Positions 24,577-33,037 of a DNA stretch of 64,000 bases are shown here, one piece after another; the first letter of the stretch is position 1; each line of letters starts with the position of its first letter. The DNA comes from Myxococcales bacterium. Its GTDB lineage: Bacteria; Myxococcota_A; Polyangia; Polyangiales; Houyiibacteriaceae. Both the position numbers and the translations under genes were made by a program. The stretch spans positions 1 through 64,000 of the forward strand of contig JAOTYL010000001.1 in the NCBI GenBank assembly GCA_029861865.1, read 5' to 3'. The notes beneath the pieces were generated by a model that saw nothing but the letters and a program-made list of their open reading frames with translations, had not been told where the DNA came from and searched no databases.

Positions 24577-25584
24577 TCACCTGGCCGTGGCAGCCGGTGC
24601 TCGAAAGGCTTCTTTCCCCGCACCTTGAGGCCGGAGGCGCCCGGCGGCTGATCCGTTGACCTTGTACTGAAGCGATCCGTCGGGAGCCAAGGCGGCCTTG
24701 TAGGCATCTCCCGTGGAGGCCAGCTCGATCATGGCGGCCATCTTGGGGCTGCGCGTTTTGTAGCCGTCCTCGATCTTGGCCTTGAGCATCAAGTTGAGCT
24801 GTGATCGTTTCATCGGCCGGGCGAGCCTGACGTTGCCGAGAACATCGAGCTTCAAGTCTTTGCCGTCTGCTTTGAAGCTTTCGATGGTGGCCGTCCCCTC
24901 TTCGACCGTCGCTTGGACGTTCAGATTCCCAGCATCCGCCTCGTCGAGCGTGAGTCCGCCCCAGCCCGGAATGTTGAGCTTGGTCTTACCGTCGCCGACG
25001 CTCATGGCTTCGATCGTCAGCGTCACATTTCCCATTGACTCTCCGACCTCGCTGGGCATCTCCAAGCTGATCTCGCCGTCAAGCTTTCCTGTGACCGGGA
25101 TCTTGGTAAACCTTCGGAGTGCCGGGATCTGCTTGAGCTCGATACTCGAAAGCTCGGCATCGAGCTCGAAGTTTTCTTCCCCGATCGCGACATCTCCTTG
25201 AGCGTTCCCGCCAGCGAGATTTGCATCGAAGCTAAATGACTTGGTATCGGAGAGTGCCGACAGGATCGAGGCTCGGACCGTGAGCTCGTCAAACACGACG
25301 TCGACGGGTGGTTCGTCCCCGTCGGCTGGCAGGACGAGGCGCACTCCTTCGAGCGTCACGCCACTCAATCTCGAGGGGCTGAGATCGATGATCTCGAGCC
25401 CATAGCCGCGCTCGCCGGCCTCTTCGACGAGTCGATCTCGCAGTCGCTCGTAGGGGAAAGTCCAGTAGGCGAAGACGACGAAGCAGAACACGAAAAACGC
25501 CGGGTACCCCGCCCACCTGAGCGCATTCCGCCATGAAACCTCGGGTAGCTTCTCGGTCAATCTCTCCCAGGAAAGGTCGGCCAT
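24577..25584 (-). CDS. gspN: Type II secretion system protein GspN
   Basis: A 335-residue protein with one N-terminal membrane helix (YPAFFVFCFVVFAYWTFPYERL) and a large beta-rich periplasmic domain, typical of the GspN form found in deltaproteobacteria. Repeated strands with the LSGVTLEGVRL pattern resemble AsmA-like folds. GspN is an accessory of the secretion machine of uncertain role. The start is the ATG four bases after the gspM stop. It is the last gene of the cluster. Confidence 0.8.
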   Translation of the reverse strand: MADLSWERLTEKLPEVSWRNALRWAGYPAFFVFCFVVFAYWTFPYERLRDRLVEEAGERGYGLEIIDLSPSRLSGVTLEGVRLVLPADGDEPPVDVVFDELTVRASILSALSDTKSFSFDANLAGGNAQGDVAIGEENFELDAELSSIELKQIPALRRFTKIPVTGKLDGEISLEMPSEVGESMGNVTLTIEAMSVGDGKTKLNIPGWGGLTLDEADAGNLNVQATVEEGTATIESFKADGKDLKLDVLGNVRLARPMKRSQLNLMLKAKIEDGYKTRSPKMAAMIELASTGDAYKAALAPDGSLQYKVNGSAAGRLRPQGAGKEAFRAPAATAR

Positions 25585-25588
25585 GAAC

Positions 25589-26158
25589 TTACTCCTCCAC
25601 CCCGGAGGGGCCGCCCTCGCGATCGTACGCATTGACGGCGAGCTTGGCGCTGTAGCTCGTTCGAAGCCGTGCGCCGTCCAGTTGAATTCGCTCGATGGCG
25701 ACTGGATAGGAGCTGTTCTTGATGTCCGCCAGCATGTCGATCAAGGGCCGAAGCTCCACGTTAGGCAGGGATACGCGAACCGAACGACGGCTATAGTTGC
25801 CCATGTCGAGCTTGGGTTGGTCGGTGATCGACAATCCGCTGACGCCGTATTGCTGGGCGCTTTCTTCGAGGAACCCACCAAGCGACGGAGTTTTGCGGTT
25901 GTAGAGGCGTTCGACGGCGCGCCGCTCGGCCTTCTGTTGCTGGAGGCGTGCCTCTGACCGATAGATGTCGCTCAGAACCTCGTTGATGTCGGTGTTCTCA
26001 GTCTCGATGTCCGAGATGGTCGCCAGCATCAGGTACATCGGCACGACTAACGACATCAGGGCGAAAACGGAACCCATCATCACCAGCAAGCGTCGTTCGC
26101 GTTGGTTGAGGGTATCAAACCAGCCGCGCAGGTTGTCGAAGGCGTCGCCAAAAGCCAT
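25589..26158 (-). CDS. gspM: Type II secretion system protein GspM
   Basis: A 189-residue bitopic inner-membrane protein: a short cytosolic N-terminus with LNQRERRLLVMMGSVFAL leading into a transmembrane helix, then a coiled coil rich in Gln/Arg/Ala and a ferredoxin-like periplasmic domain. It pairs with GspL to hold the GspE ATPase to the inner-membrane platform. It starts immediately after gspL (the two are one base apart). Confidence 0.85.
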   Translation of the reverse strand: MAFGDAFDNLRGWFDTLNQRERRLLVMMGSVFALMSLVVPMYLMLATISDIETENTDINEVLSDIYRSEARLQQQKAERRAVERLYNRKTPSLGGFLEESAQQYGVSGLSITDQPKLDMGNYSRRSVRVSLPNVELRPLIDMLADIKNSSYPVAIERIQLDGARLRTSYSAKLAVNAYDREGGPSGVEE

Positions 26159-26159
26159 C

Positions 26160-27629
26160 TCAGCCTCCCTCAGCGATGGTTGTAGGCCCGCTTGGGCAGT
26201 CGATCTTGACGACTACCTTGTAGTCCTTGCGGTCTTCTGCTGCGGTCGAAATGGAGCCCTTCTCGACCTCTGCGAAGCACCGGTGACTTTGGAGCTCGTC
26301 GACGATTCGATCGCGTTCAGCGATGGATCCTACCCTTCCTTGGATCTCGAACCGGCCGCTATTGCCTTCGTCGTCGATTTCGATGAGAAGTCGGCGTGTG
26401 TCGTGTGCGATCTCGACTGGGATGCTCTCGGAGATCGCCTCCAATACGTCGTACGCGTCGAAGCGGGGTAATGGGTCGTCCACCCTCGGCCCCGCGGTGA
26501 GCAGCTCTCGCGCGTGCATGGCGCTCCGCGTTTCCTCCCCGAGAAGATCTTCGCTCACCGAGGCGAGTTTTTCGACTAGTTGCTCGTGCTCGGCGTTAGC
26601 AACCCGATAGCGGGCCAGGAGGGAGATACCGAACGACAGCACGACGGCCGCCGCGCAGATCGCGATGAGGCGTAGGTTCTTGCGGATCTGCCCCGCTCCA
26701 ACTTTCGAGGCGAATTCGCCTTGGAGGAGGTCGAGCTTCTTCTTTCGAATGGTGGCGCGGGCCGCTAGCGCCGCCGCCCGCGCAAACTTGGGTTCGTTCT
26801 CGTCATCGGCTCCGGGGGCAGATGGCAACGGAACGACGCCGCATTCGATGCCGAGTTGGCTTGAGAGCCATCGCCTGGCGCTTTCCATTGGAGCCGTTTC
26901 ACCGCATGACAGGATTAGATCCGGCTCTTCGGAGCGCTGGGCTCGGTAGCTTGCGAGCGTCCGCTGGAGTGAAGACCCGAGCTGCTCGCGGCGTCCCGAT
27001 TCGACCAGATCCATCCCTCCCGATACGGTGCGTGCGAATGTGCACTCGCCTCCGTGGAGCACGCAGAAGTCGGTGTTTTGGTGTCCGACGTCGATCACGA
27101 GCAAAGTACGATCTCGCATCGACTCCGGCAGCAGCGGCCCGAGTCCGTCGAAGCAAGACGCGCCGACCGCCAGCTCTCCCGGATTCACCCCCACAGCCTG
27201 AAGCTCGCGCAGCCGGCTTGCGACCATTTCGCGAGGGACAGCGACCGCCATGACCTGAACGTTCGTCGCGTCGCGGCCGACGATTTGATGATCGACGATC
27301 GCGTTTTCAATCTCGAATGGCAGCACGGATTCGAGCAAGCCGGGCAAAACCTCGCCGACTCTCTTTTCGATCCCGGCCGGCAACTCGACTAAACGTAGGG
27401 AAGCCGACTGTCCGTCGAGCGCGGCGATGATCCGATCCGGTGACCGTGGGCTTTCACTGATGACCTTCCGTACTGCCGCCCGAAGCTGGTCGACGGTAGC
27501 ATCGGAGTCGTTCGGGCTCGAAAGCGCAGTCTCGGCATAGCGCTCGATCTCGAACCCGCGCAGGCTCGTCCGCAAGAACGCTCCTCGGACCGCCCGCGGT
27601 GTTACTTCTAAACCAAGAACCAATGACAT
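26160..27629 (-). CDS. gspL: Type II secretion system protein GspL
   Basis: A 489-residue protein. About residues 1-270 form an actin/PilM-like cytosolic fold (LVLGLEVTPRAVRGAFLR at the start, LLVIDVGHQNTDFCVLHGGE at about 170-190). A membrane helix follows (LIAICAAAVVLSFGISLLA, about 317-335), then a periplasmic ferredoxin-like domain. It binds GspE in the cytosol and GspM in the membrane. The DVGHQNTDF loop retains nucleotide-binding-like residues, closer to PilM than to proteobacterial GspL. Confidence 0.85.
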   Translation of the reverse strand: MSLVLGLEVTPRAVRGAFLRTSLRGFEIERYAETALSSPNDSDATVDQLRAAVRKVISESPRSPDRIIAALDGQSASLRLVELPAGIEKRVGEVLPGLLESVLPFEIENAIVDHQIVGRDATNVQVMAVAVPREMVASRLRELQAVGVNPGELAVGASCFDGLGPLLPESMRDRTLLVIDVGHQNTDFCVLHGGECTFARTVSGGMDLVESGRREQLGSSLQRTLASYRAQRSEEPDLILSCGETAPMESARRWLSSQLGIECGVVPLPSAPGADDENEPKFARAAALAARATIRKKKLDLLQGEFASKVGAGQIRKNLRLIAICAAAVVLSFGISLLARYRVANAEHEQLVEKLASVSEDLLGEETRSAMHARELLTAGPRVDDPLPRFDAYDVLEAISESIPVEIAHDTRRLLIEIDDEGNSGRFEIQGRVGSIAERDRIVDELQSHRCFAEVEKGSISTAAEDRKDYKVVVKIDCPSGPTTIAEGG

Positions 27630-27630
27630 C

Positions 27631-28983
27631 TCAATTCACCCGATAGTAGTGGAAAACCCCCAAGCCCGGCATCCGTCCCGCATTGGGCGGTGGTGGAACC
27701 CATCGCGTGTGGAAGTTGACGACCGACTCGATACGCACTTGGGAGTGCCCAACCTGTCCGGTCGCCACGATGGTGAAAATCCTAGCCGCTGTGGCGAAAG
27801 TACGACCAAGCGCCTCGCGCTGTGCTTCCGTGAGCTCAACTGGAGCGAAAAGAATCTCGCTCTCCTCGCCGAGAAAACCCTGGAGCATCCCATAAAGGTT
27901 TTTGGATCCCGTCTTGCCTTCCACGAACCCGATGAAGTCCGAGGGCTGCGTGAAGAGGGGAATCGGAATCAGCATCCGCACGGTGCTGAGGATCTGCGTG
28001 AACTTGATCGCCTCGAGGGGGTCGATGCACAGCGTAGCTTCGGGAATCTCGCTGCACAGGCGCGCGAGCAACACCTGAGGGTTGGCCTCGTTGACGTTCA
28101 CCAGGCCGGAAGCGTAGATTGTGACGATCCGCGATTCGGGGTCGTTCGGGACCGGCTCGACGAACGTCGCCCAAAAATCGTCATTGAAACCGCGAACCAG
28201 CCGCAACTCTTGGATCGAATCCAAGGGCGCATTCTTGTTGCGGTAAGAGTCCCCGTACAGTTGGTAGATCGAGTCGTCCTCAGCGCCAGTGCCCCCGGTG
28301 CGGGTCGTTGCGGCCCCCGGGTCGAAGTCGGTTCGCTGGATGTCGCGGTCCCACCAGTCGATGACGGCAGAAACGACGTCCTGACGGGTGGTGATGTTGC
28401 CGTTTTCGTCTTGTTTGGAAAACAGGAAATCATAGGGATTGTCCGGCTGGTAGCCACCGGTCAGCGCGAATAGCTGCACTGCGACGTTGCTGCGTGCCCG
28501 CTCGCCATCGAGGAAAAGGGGATCGTTCAAATTGATTTTTCCGTTTTCGCTGACCACGAGGATGTTGCAGGTCCCTGGGATGTCGTCGAAGCCGGTGGTG
28601 TCGCCAAAGTCGATCCCGAGTTGAGTGAGCGTGTCGCGTTGGTCTTCCGGCGTGCAAAAGGGCGACAAAATCGCGTTCGCGAAATCCCACACCGGCAGCT
28701 GCGGCGCAGCACGACCGGTGGCCGCCTGATAGAGCGGGTTGACGAAGCGACGTATCTCTGGCTCCTTCGCGATGAGCAGCCTCGTCAGGTTGGTAGCGCT
28801 TTTCGCCAAGTACTCTGCTTGGAGTGCATCGCGCTGTGCCGTCGAAACTGCGAACGCAGTCCCCGTCGTCTGATGCATGTCCGCGAGCATCACCGCAAGA
28901 ATCGCTACCGTAGTGATGGCGACGATGAGAGCCACTCCTTCCTCGGAGCTCTTTTCGCGTCTTTTTCTGGCTTGCGACGTCAT
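27631..28983 (-). CDS. gspK: Type II secretion minor pseudopilin GspK
   Basis: A 450-residue minor pseudopilin, long like other GspK proteins. The N-terminus EEGVALIVAITTVAILAVML is the type III prepilin-like segment in which Gly-Val replaces Gly-Phe and the Glu at +5 is absent, as is normal for GspK. The inserted alpha domain (KLNLND-type turn KINLNDPLFLDGE; VNVNEANPQVLLARL helix-hairpin-helix-like) is visible. GspK caps the pseudopilus tip with GspI and GspJ. It overlaps gspJ by four bases. Confidence 0.88.
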   Translation of the reverse strand: MTSQARKRREKSSEEGVALIVAITTVAILAVMLADMHQTTGTAFAVSTAQRDALQAEYLAKSATNLTRLLIAKEPEIRRFVNPLYQAATGRAAPQLPVWDFANAILSPFCTPEDQRDTLTQLGIDFGDTTGFDDIPGTCNILVVSENGKINLNDPLFLDGERARSNVAVQLFALTGGYQPDNPYDFLFSKQDENGNITTRQDVVSAVIDWWDRDIQRTDFDPGAATTRTGGTGAEDDSIYQLYGDSYRNKNAPLDSIQELRLVRGFNDDFWATFVEPVPNDPESRIVTIYASGLVNVNEANPQVLLARLCSEIPEATLCIDPLEAIKFTQILSTVRMLIPIPLFTQPSDFIGFVEGKTGSKNLYGMLQGFLGEESEILFAPVELTEAQREALGRTFATAARIFTIVATGQVGHSQVRIESVVNFHTRWVPPPPNAGRMPGLGVFHYYRVN

Positions 28984-29663
28984 GGGTTGTAGTTCGCGTG
29001 GTTGAGTGCGTAGTTGATCGGGATCGAGACCCGGGTGCCGAATGACTGGGTCTTTCCGGGTCTATGCGGATCTTTGACGGTAAGCCGGACTCGCACCTGT
29101 GTGGGCAATCGATTCGGCTGTGCAAACTGATCATCGCTAGCCCAGTTTTCGATCCACTCGCTCAACATCGGATCAAAATACTCGATGTTGAATTCCTCCA
29201 CCCCCTTCAGCAAGATCTGCGACCTTCCTCCTCGCCTGGGGTCCTCGTCGATTCGGTTCTGCTCCCGCCGCGCAAGAACGCGCTCGCCGGGCTCATCGGG
29301 GTCCTCGGTCACGAAATAGCTGATCTCGTTTTGGTCGGACTCATGGGCGTTGCGGTAGAGCCGGCGGTGGGAGAAAGACGTAAAGTCGAGCCGGTCGTCT
29401 TCACCACGGTCGGTACCCACGAACGCGGTCTGAACGGAACGGAGATCGAGTGATGGATTCACGTGGGTCGACACGAACGCCATCGAAACCTCGCGAACGA
29501 TTCGCTCGAGCGCCATGTGAACGGTTCGGTAGTGGTTCACGTCAGACTCAACGCGTTCCTTGTTCAACGCGGTCTGCGCAAAACCTCCGTAGATCATCGT
29601 CCCAACCAGGGCGAGGATCGTAACGGCTAGAATGATCTCGAGCAGTGTGAACCCTCGTTTCAT
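28980..29663 (-). CDS. gspJ: Type II secretion minor pseudopilin GspJ
   Basis: A 227-residue minor pseudopilin with a very short leader (MKRG) and the prepilin motif FTLLEIILAVTILALVGTMI; cleavage is after Gly by the prepilin peptidase. The C-terminal beta domain is the usual size. It forms the pseudopilus tip with GspK and GspI and overlaps both neighbouring genes by four bases. Confidence 0.9.
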   Translation of the reverse strand: MKRGFTLLEIILAVTILALVGTMIYGGFAQTALNKERVESDVNHYRTVHMALERIVREVSMAFVSTHVNPSLDLRSVQTAFVGTDRGEDDRLDFTSFSHRRLYRNAHESDQNEISYFVTEDPDEPGERVLARREQNRIDEDPRRGGRSQILLKGVEEFNIEYFDPMLSEWIENWASDDQFAQPNRLPTQVRVRLTVKDPHRPGKTQSFGTRVSIPINYALNHANYNP

Positions 29664-30280
29664 GAGCCCTCGTCCGTGGTGGTGGGCTCTTCCTCGCGCG
29701 CAGGCTGCTCGGAAACCAGGAACTGGATCACGTCGAAGCCCCTATCCTTGTCGCCCTCTTTCCATCTCACCGATACGGTTGCCCGCCGTACTTGCTCCTC
29801 GAAGAAAGGCTTGAGGATCGGGAATCCTATCTGAAGTGCCATCAGGGCGAGATTGCCCGCCTCACCAGCGACGACGGCTTCGGGGGTTCCGCCTTGCTCC
29901 GTGATCGATTCATAAGTTTCGTTCAAACGCTGAGTGCTCTGATCTTTTTCGCTCAGCTCTTCGTCTGCGTCCTCGTCCGCTCCGAGCTCGGGCAGAATGA
30001 CCCGCTCGATGATCCAGCTGCATTCGTAACCTTCGACTGGCGCGTGCTCGCAGCAGTTGTCGTCGTCGGCCTTGTCCACCAACGGGAGGCCCTCGATCGC
30101 GATCACTTCTTCGATCTCACCCATCTTGCAGCGGGCCAGAGTGGTCGCGACGTTTTGCCGTTTGGCTCGCTGTGCGACGTTGGAGGCTCCGACCTCGCTC
30201 GAAAAGATCGCAGTCAAGGCGAGACCGAGGATCGCGACCGCGATCATCACTTCGAGCAGGGTGAATCCACGAGAGGTCAT
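29660..30280 (-). CDS. gspI: Type II secretion minor pseudopilin GspI
   Basis: A 206-residue minor pseudopilin beginning MTSRGFTLLEVMIAVAILGL, with cleavage after Gly. It is longer than many GspI proteins (about 120-130 residues), because of an acidic Glu/Asp-rich insert (GADEDADEELSEKDQS) in the middle. It overlaps gspH and gspJ by four bases, implying coupled translation. Confidence 0.87.
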   Translation of the reverse strand: MTSRGFTLLEVMIAVAILGLALTAIFSSEVGASNVAQRAKRQNVATTLARCKMGEIEEVIAIEGLPLVDKADDDNCCEHAPVEGYECSWIIERVILPELGADEDADEELSEKDQSTQRLNETYESITEQGGTPEAVVAGEAGNLALMALQIGFPILKPFFEEQVRRATVSVRWKEGDKDRGFDVIQFLVSEQPAREEEPTTTDEGS

Positions 30281-30969
30281 AGTGAATCCCGGACTTCCCC
30301 TTCGTCATCGAGGTCGGAAAGGGGTTCGTAGGCATAGGGATAGATGCGCGCGTCCCCGGTCAGAGGGTGGATCTCGATGCTGTAGATGGTATCGCTTCCG
30401 TCGTTGAGTTGGATGACCGTGTGCTCGGTGACTCCGCCAGGAAAGAAATACACGCCACCTTCGCCGTCGGTGCGCGGCTGGGAGTCCCTCGGCGTCACCA
30501 GGGCGTGAATCTCGATCCCATCGCCGATCGGTTGAGGCTGGTAGCGTTTGATCGGCTCGCCTTCCCGCGTTGTGATCGGTGAAAATGCCGAGATCACGGG
30601 AGGTTCGCGATCGAGTGGTTTTTCGATTCGCTGTCTTGCGATCTCCCAGGGATCGACCGCCCCTCCGGTGTCCGATTCGAGCTGCTCGTAGTTGGCGATC
30701 GTGACCGGGGCTTCGGTTTCCTCGACCGCCATGGTGTTCCTCTCGAAGTCGAACTGAAGCCGAGTCGTGGTTCCGTGCGTGACAGAACGGCTGTATGCGT
30801 ACTGTGCCGCGCTCATCACCTTGAACGATGCCGATCGCAGTCGCGTCCTCGTCAGTGCGCCTACCCCGAAGGTCGCCCCAGAGACCACCACGGCAATGAT
30901 CGCCACCACCAAGATCACTTCGATCAGGGTGAAGCCGCCATGGGGTCGATGTGGGCTTCGCTGGCGCAT
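30277..30969 (-). CDS. gspH: Type II secretion pseudopilin GspH
   Basis: A 230-residue pseudopilin. A basic leader (MRQRSPHRPHG) is followed by GFTLIEVILVVAIIAVVVSG and a beta-rich domain. GspH is thought to link the tip complex to the GspG major pilin. The gap to gspG is five bases. Confidence 0.85.
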   Translation of the reverse strand: MRQRSPHRPHGGFTLIEVILVVAIIAVVVSGATFGVGALTRTRLRSASFKVMSAAQYAYSRSVTHGTTTRLQFDFERNTMAVEETEAPVTIANYEQLESDTGGAVDPWEIARQRIEKPLDREPPVISAFSPITTREGEPIKRYQPQPIGDGIEIHALVTPRDSQPRTDGEGGVYFFPGGVTEHTVIQLNDGSDTIYSIEIHPLTGDARIYPYAYEPLSDLDDEGEVRDSL

Positions 30970-30974
30970 GGATT

Positions 30975-31361
30975 CTAGATGTCGTCTTCCGTGTTGAACT
31001 GCAGATCCGGTCCAGCCGAAATGACTCCAATGTCGTCTTCACAGGTCACTTGAAACTCTGTGTCCCAAGCGTCGGTGGTCCTCTTGGATCCATCGAGGTA
31101 CCTCTCCGTCACCAGCTCTTCGACCGTGGGGCACTCCCGCGGATTGTCCGCGACGTAAAGCATGACCGCCGAGCGTAGCGCTTGCGCGTCGGCCTTCGTG
31201 CTCTTGATGCGAGCCTTCTCGAGTTGGGGCAAAAGAGCCACAGCGACGCCACCAGCAATCATCGCGAAAATCGTGATCACGATCATGATCTCGATGAGCG
31301 TCATGCCCTGGCGCCGCTTCCGTCGCGCCAGCCGCCTCTGTCGGCTTCTATCAATCGTCAT
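30975..31361 (-). CDS. gspG: Type II secretion major pseudopilin GspG
   Basis: A 128-residue major pseudopilin. After a very basic leader (RRLARRKRRQG) comes MTLIEIMIVITIFAMIAGG, then the typical ARIKSTKADAQALRSAVMLY helix. The C-terminal ISAGPDLQFNTEDDI is the conserved Ca2+-binding loop. The start was set to the ATG at 31361 because GGGAGGCTCC precedes it at the right distance. It forms the pseudopilus shaft. Confidence 0.9.
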   Translation of the reverse strand: MTIDRSRQRRLARRKRRQGMTLIEIMIVITIFAMIAGGVAVALLPQLEKARIKSTKADAQALRSAVMLYVADNPRECPTVEELVTERYLDGSKRTTDAWDTEFQVTCEDDIGVISAGPDLQFNTEDDI

Positions 31362-31378
31362 GGAGCCTCCCGTTTGCA

Positions 31379-31801
31379 TCATTGAATGTTATCGTCTTGG
31401 AGAAGCGAGCCGCTTGGGCCCGCGGAGATCACGTCGGCTTCTTCCTCGAAATAACCGGGACATCGGATGGCGAGCGGTCGGCCCCAACCATCCTTCGGCA
31501 TCGCATCGAGATAGTGCTTCTGAGAGCGTGGGGGATGAAGTAGCTCCGCGTTGGAGCTCGGGCATCGGCCCATATCGGTCCGAAAACGGTCGATTGCCTG
31601 CTTCAGCTGGGCGATCGCCACCTCGGTGTTGCGAGCTCGTATGCGGTGCCGCGAGTATCGAATGAACCCCGCTGCTACCACTACGATGAGCGCCAGCCCC
31701 AGCAGCGCTTGCCAACGCGGATTGCTGAGGGGCCCGCGCCAACGCCCGCCCCGCCTTTCCCAAGGCAGCGAAATGCGTTCTTTTTGTTTCCGACGCGCCA
31801 A
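31379..31801 (-). CDS. GspG-like membrane protein without prepilin motif
   Basis: A 140-residue protein. A basic N-terminus is followed by a transmembrane helix (ALLGLALIVVVAAGFIRY) and a domain that copies GspG: EVAIAQLKQAIDRFRTDMGRCP, DGWGRPLAIRCPG, and a C-terminal VISAGPSGSLLQDDNI matching the Ca2+ loop of the adjacent GspG. The G-F/M-T-L-I-E prepilin peptidase site is missing, so it should stay an uncleaved membrane protein. It lies between gspF and gspG with small gaps. It may be a diverged GspG duplicate acting as an assembly factor; this role is inference. Confidence 0.75.
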   Translation of the reverse strand: MARRKQKERISLPWERRGGRWRGPLSNPRWQALLGLALIVVVAAGFIRYSRHRIRARNTEVAIAQLKQAIDRFRTDMGRCPSSNAELLHPPRSQKHYLDAMPKDGWGRPLAIRCPGYFEEEADVISAGPSGSLLQDDNIQ

Positions 31802-31810
31802 TACAGTCCC

Positions 31811-33034
31811 TCATTGAATCATCTCGTTGAGCTGTAGCAGTGGCATGAGGATGGCAAAAGCGATGCCGCCCACGACCGCGCCCATGACCACGATCAGCAG
31901 TGGTTCGAGGATCGACGTCATCGCTCCAACGCGCACCTCGACCTGTTGGTCGTAGGCGTCCGCCACATGGATGAGCATCTCCTCGAGCTGACCCGACTGT
32001 TCGCCCACCGCGATCATGTGGGTGACGATTGGCGGAAAGCGGTCCCCCTCCCGGAGGGGCTTGGCAATCCCCTCTCCCTCGCGAACGCTTTCCCGAGCGT
32101 TTTCGACCACCCGCATCAGCTCGGTGTTGCCGAGCACGTTGCGGGTGATGTCCATCGCGGTGAGCACCGGCACCCCACTGGCGAGCAGGGTTGCCAAGGT
32201 TCGGGAAAAACGGGTCACCGCGACCATCGTCAACAAAGGCCCAAAGAGCGGAACTTCGAGTACGAAGATGTCCCACTTCTTGCGGCCCTCCTCGGTGTCG
32301 CGCCAGCGCCGAAACCAGTAAATACCGCCCGCGAGCAGAGCTCCAAGCAACCACCAGTAGTTGCTAAACAAGTTGCTGACCCAGATCAGCAAGCTCGTGT
32401 ACCAGGGCAGCGACTGGTTGAAGTTCTCGAAGATGGAAGTGACCTTGGGCACGACGACCGACATCATGAGAAACAAGATCAGAAACACTACGACCGCCAT
32501 GACGATTGGGTAAGCGAGCGCACCGCGGACTTTACTTTGAAGCCTCGTCTGGTCGTCCAAGAAATCTGCGAGCCGTGCTAGCACCTCTTCGAGCGTTCCG
32601 GATGCTTCGCCGGCCGCGATCATGTTCACGTAAAGCGTCGGAAAGATCTTGGGGTGCGCTTTCATCGCGTCGGCAAGGTTCGCGCCTTCGTTGACTTGGT
32701 TGCGGGTATCGGTGAAGGCCGTCTTGAGCTCGGGATGGTCGAGCTGGTCGATGAGAGCGCTCAACGCTTGGACGAGCGGCACCCCCGAACGCAAGAGGAC
32801 CGACAGTTGCCGGGTCGCGATCGCCACATCCAACGTCGTGACCCTGCGAAAAAGCTTCCCGAAGTCGATGTCGCGCGCAGCCTTTCTGGCCGCCTCGGAT
32901 TGTTCGAGGATCTCCGTCGCCAGGATCCCATCGCGCTTCAGAAGGTTGCGGAGCGCCTTTGCGCTGTCCGCGTCGCGAACGCCCTTGACCGACTTACCTC
33001 TCGCGTCGAGACCTTTGTAAGCGTAAACTGACAT
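31811..33034 (-). CDS. gspF: Type II secretion inner-membrane platform protein GspF
   Basis: A 407-residue polytopic protein with two GspF/PilC domains (about 65-190 and 270-395), recognisable from FTRQLSVLL-type (IATRQLSVLLRSGVPLVQAL) and RFSRTLATLLASGVPVLTAM starts and the paired MIAAGEASGTLEE and MIAVGEQSGQLEE segments. Three membrane helices are visible. It transmits the motion of GspE to the growing pseudopilus. Confidence 0.93.
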   Translation of the reverse strand: MSVYAYKGLDARGKSVKGVRDADSAKALRNLLKRDGILATEILEQSEAARKAARDIDFGKLFRRVTTLDVAIATRQLSVLLRSGVPLVQALSALIDQLDHPELKTAFTDTRNQVNEGANLADAMKAHPKIFPTLYVNMIAAGEASGTLEEVLARLADFLDDQTRLQSKVRGALAYPIVMAVVVFLILFLMMSVVVPKVTSIFENFNQSLPWYTSLLIWVSNLFSNYWWLLGALLAGGIYWFRRWRDTEEGRKKWDIFVLEVPLFGPLLTMVAVTRFSRTLATLLASGVPVLTAMDITRNVLGNTELMRVVENARESVREGEGIAKPLREGDRFPPIVTHMIAVGEQSGQLEEMLIHVADAYDQQVEVRVGAMTSILEPLLIVVMGAVVGGIAFAILMPLLQLNEMIQ

Positions 33035-33037
33035 CGA

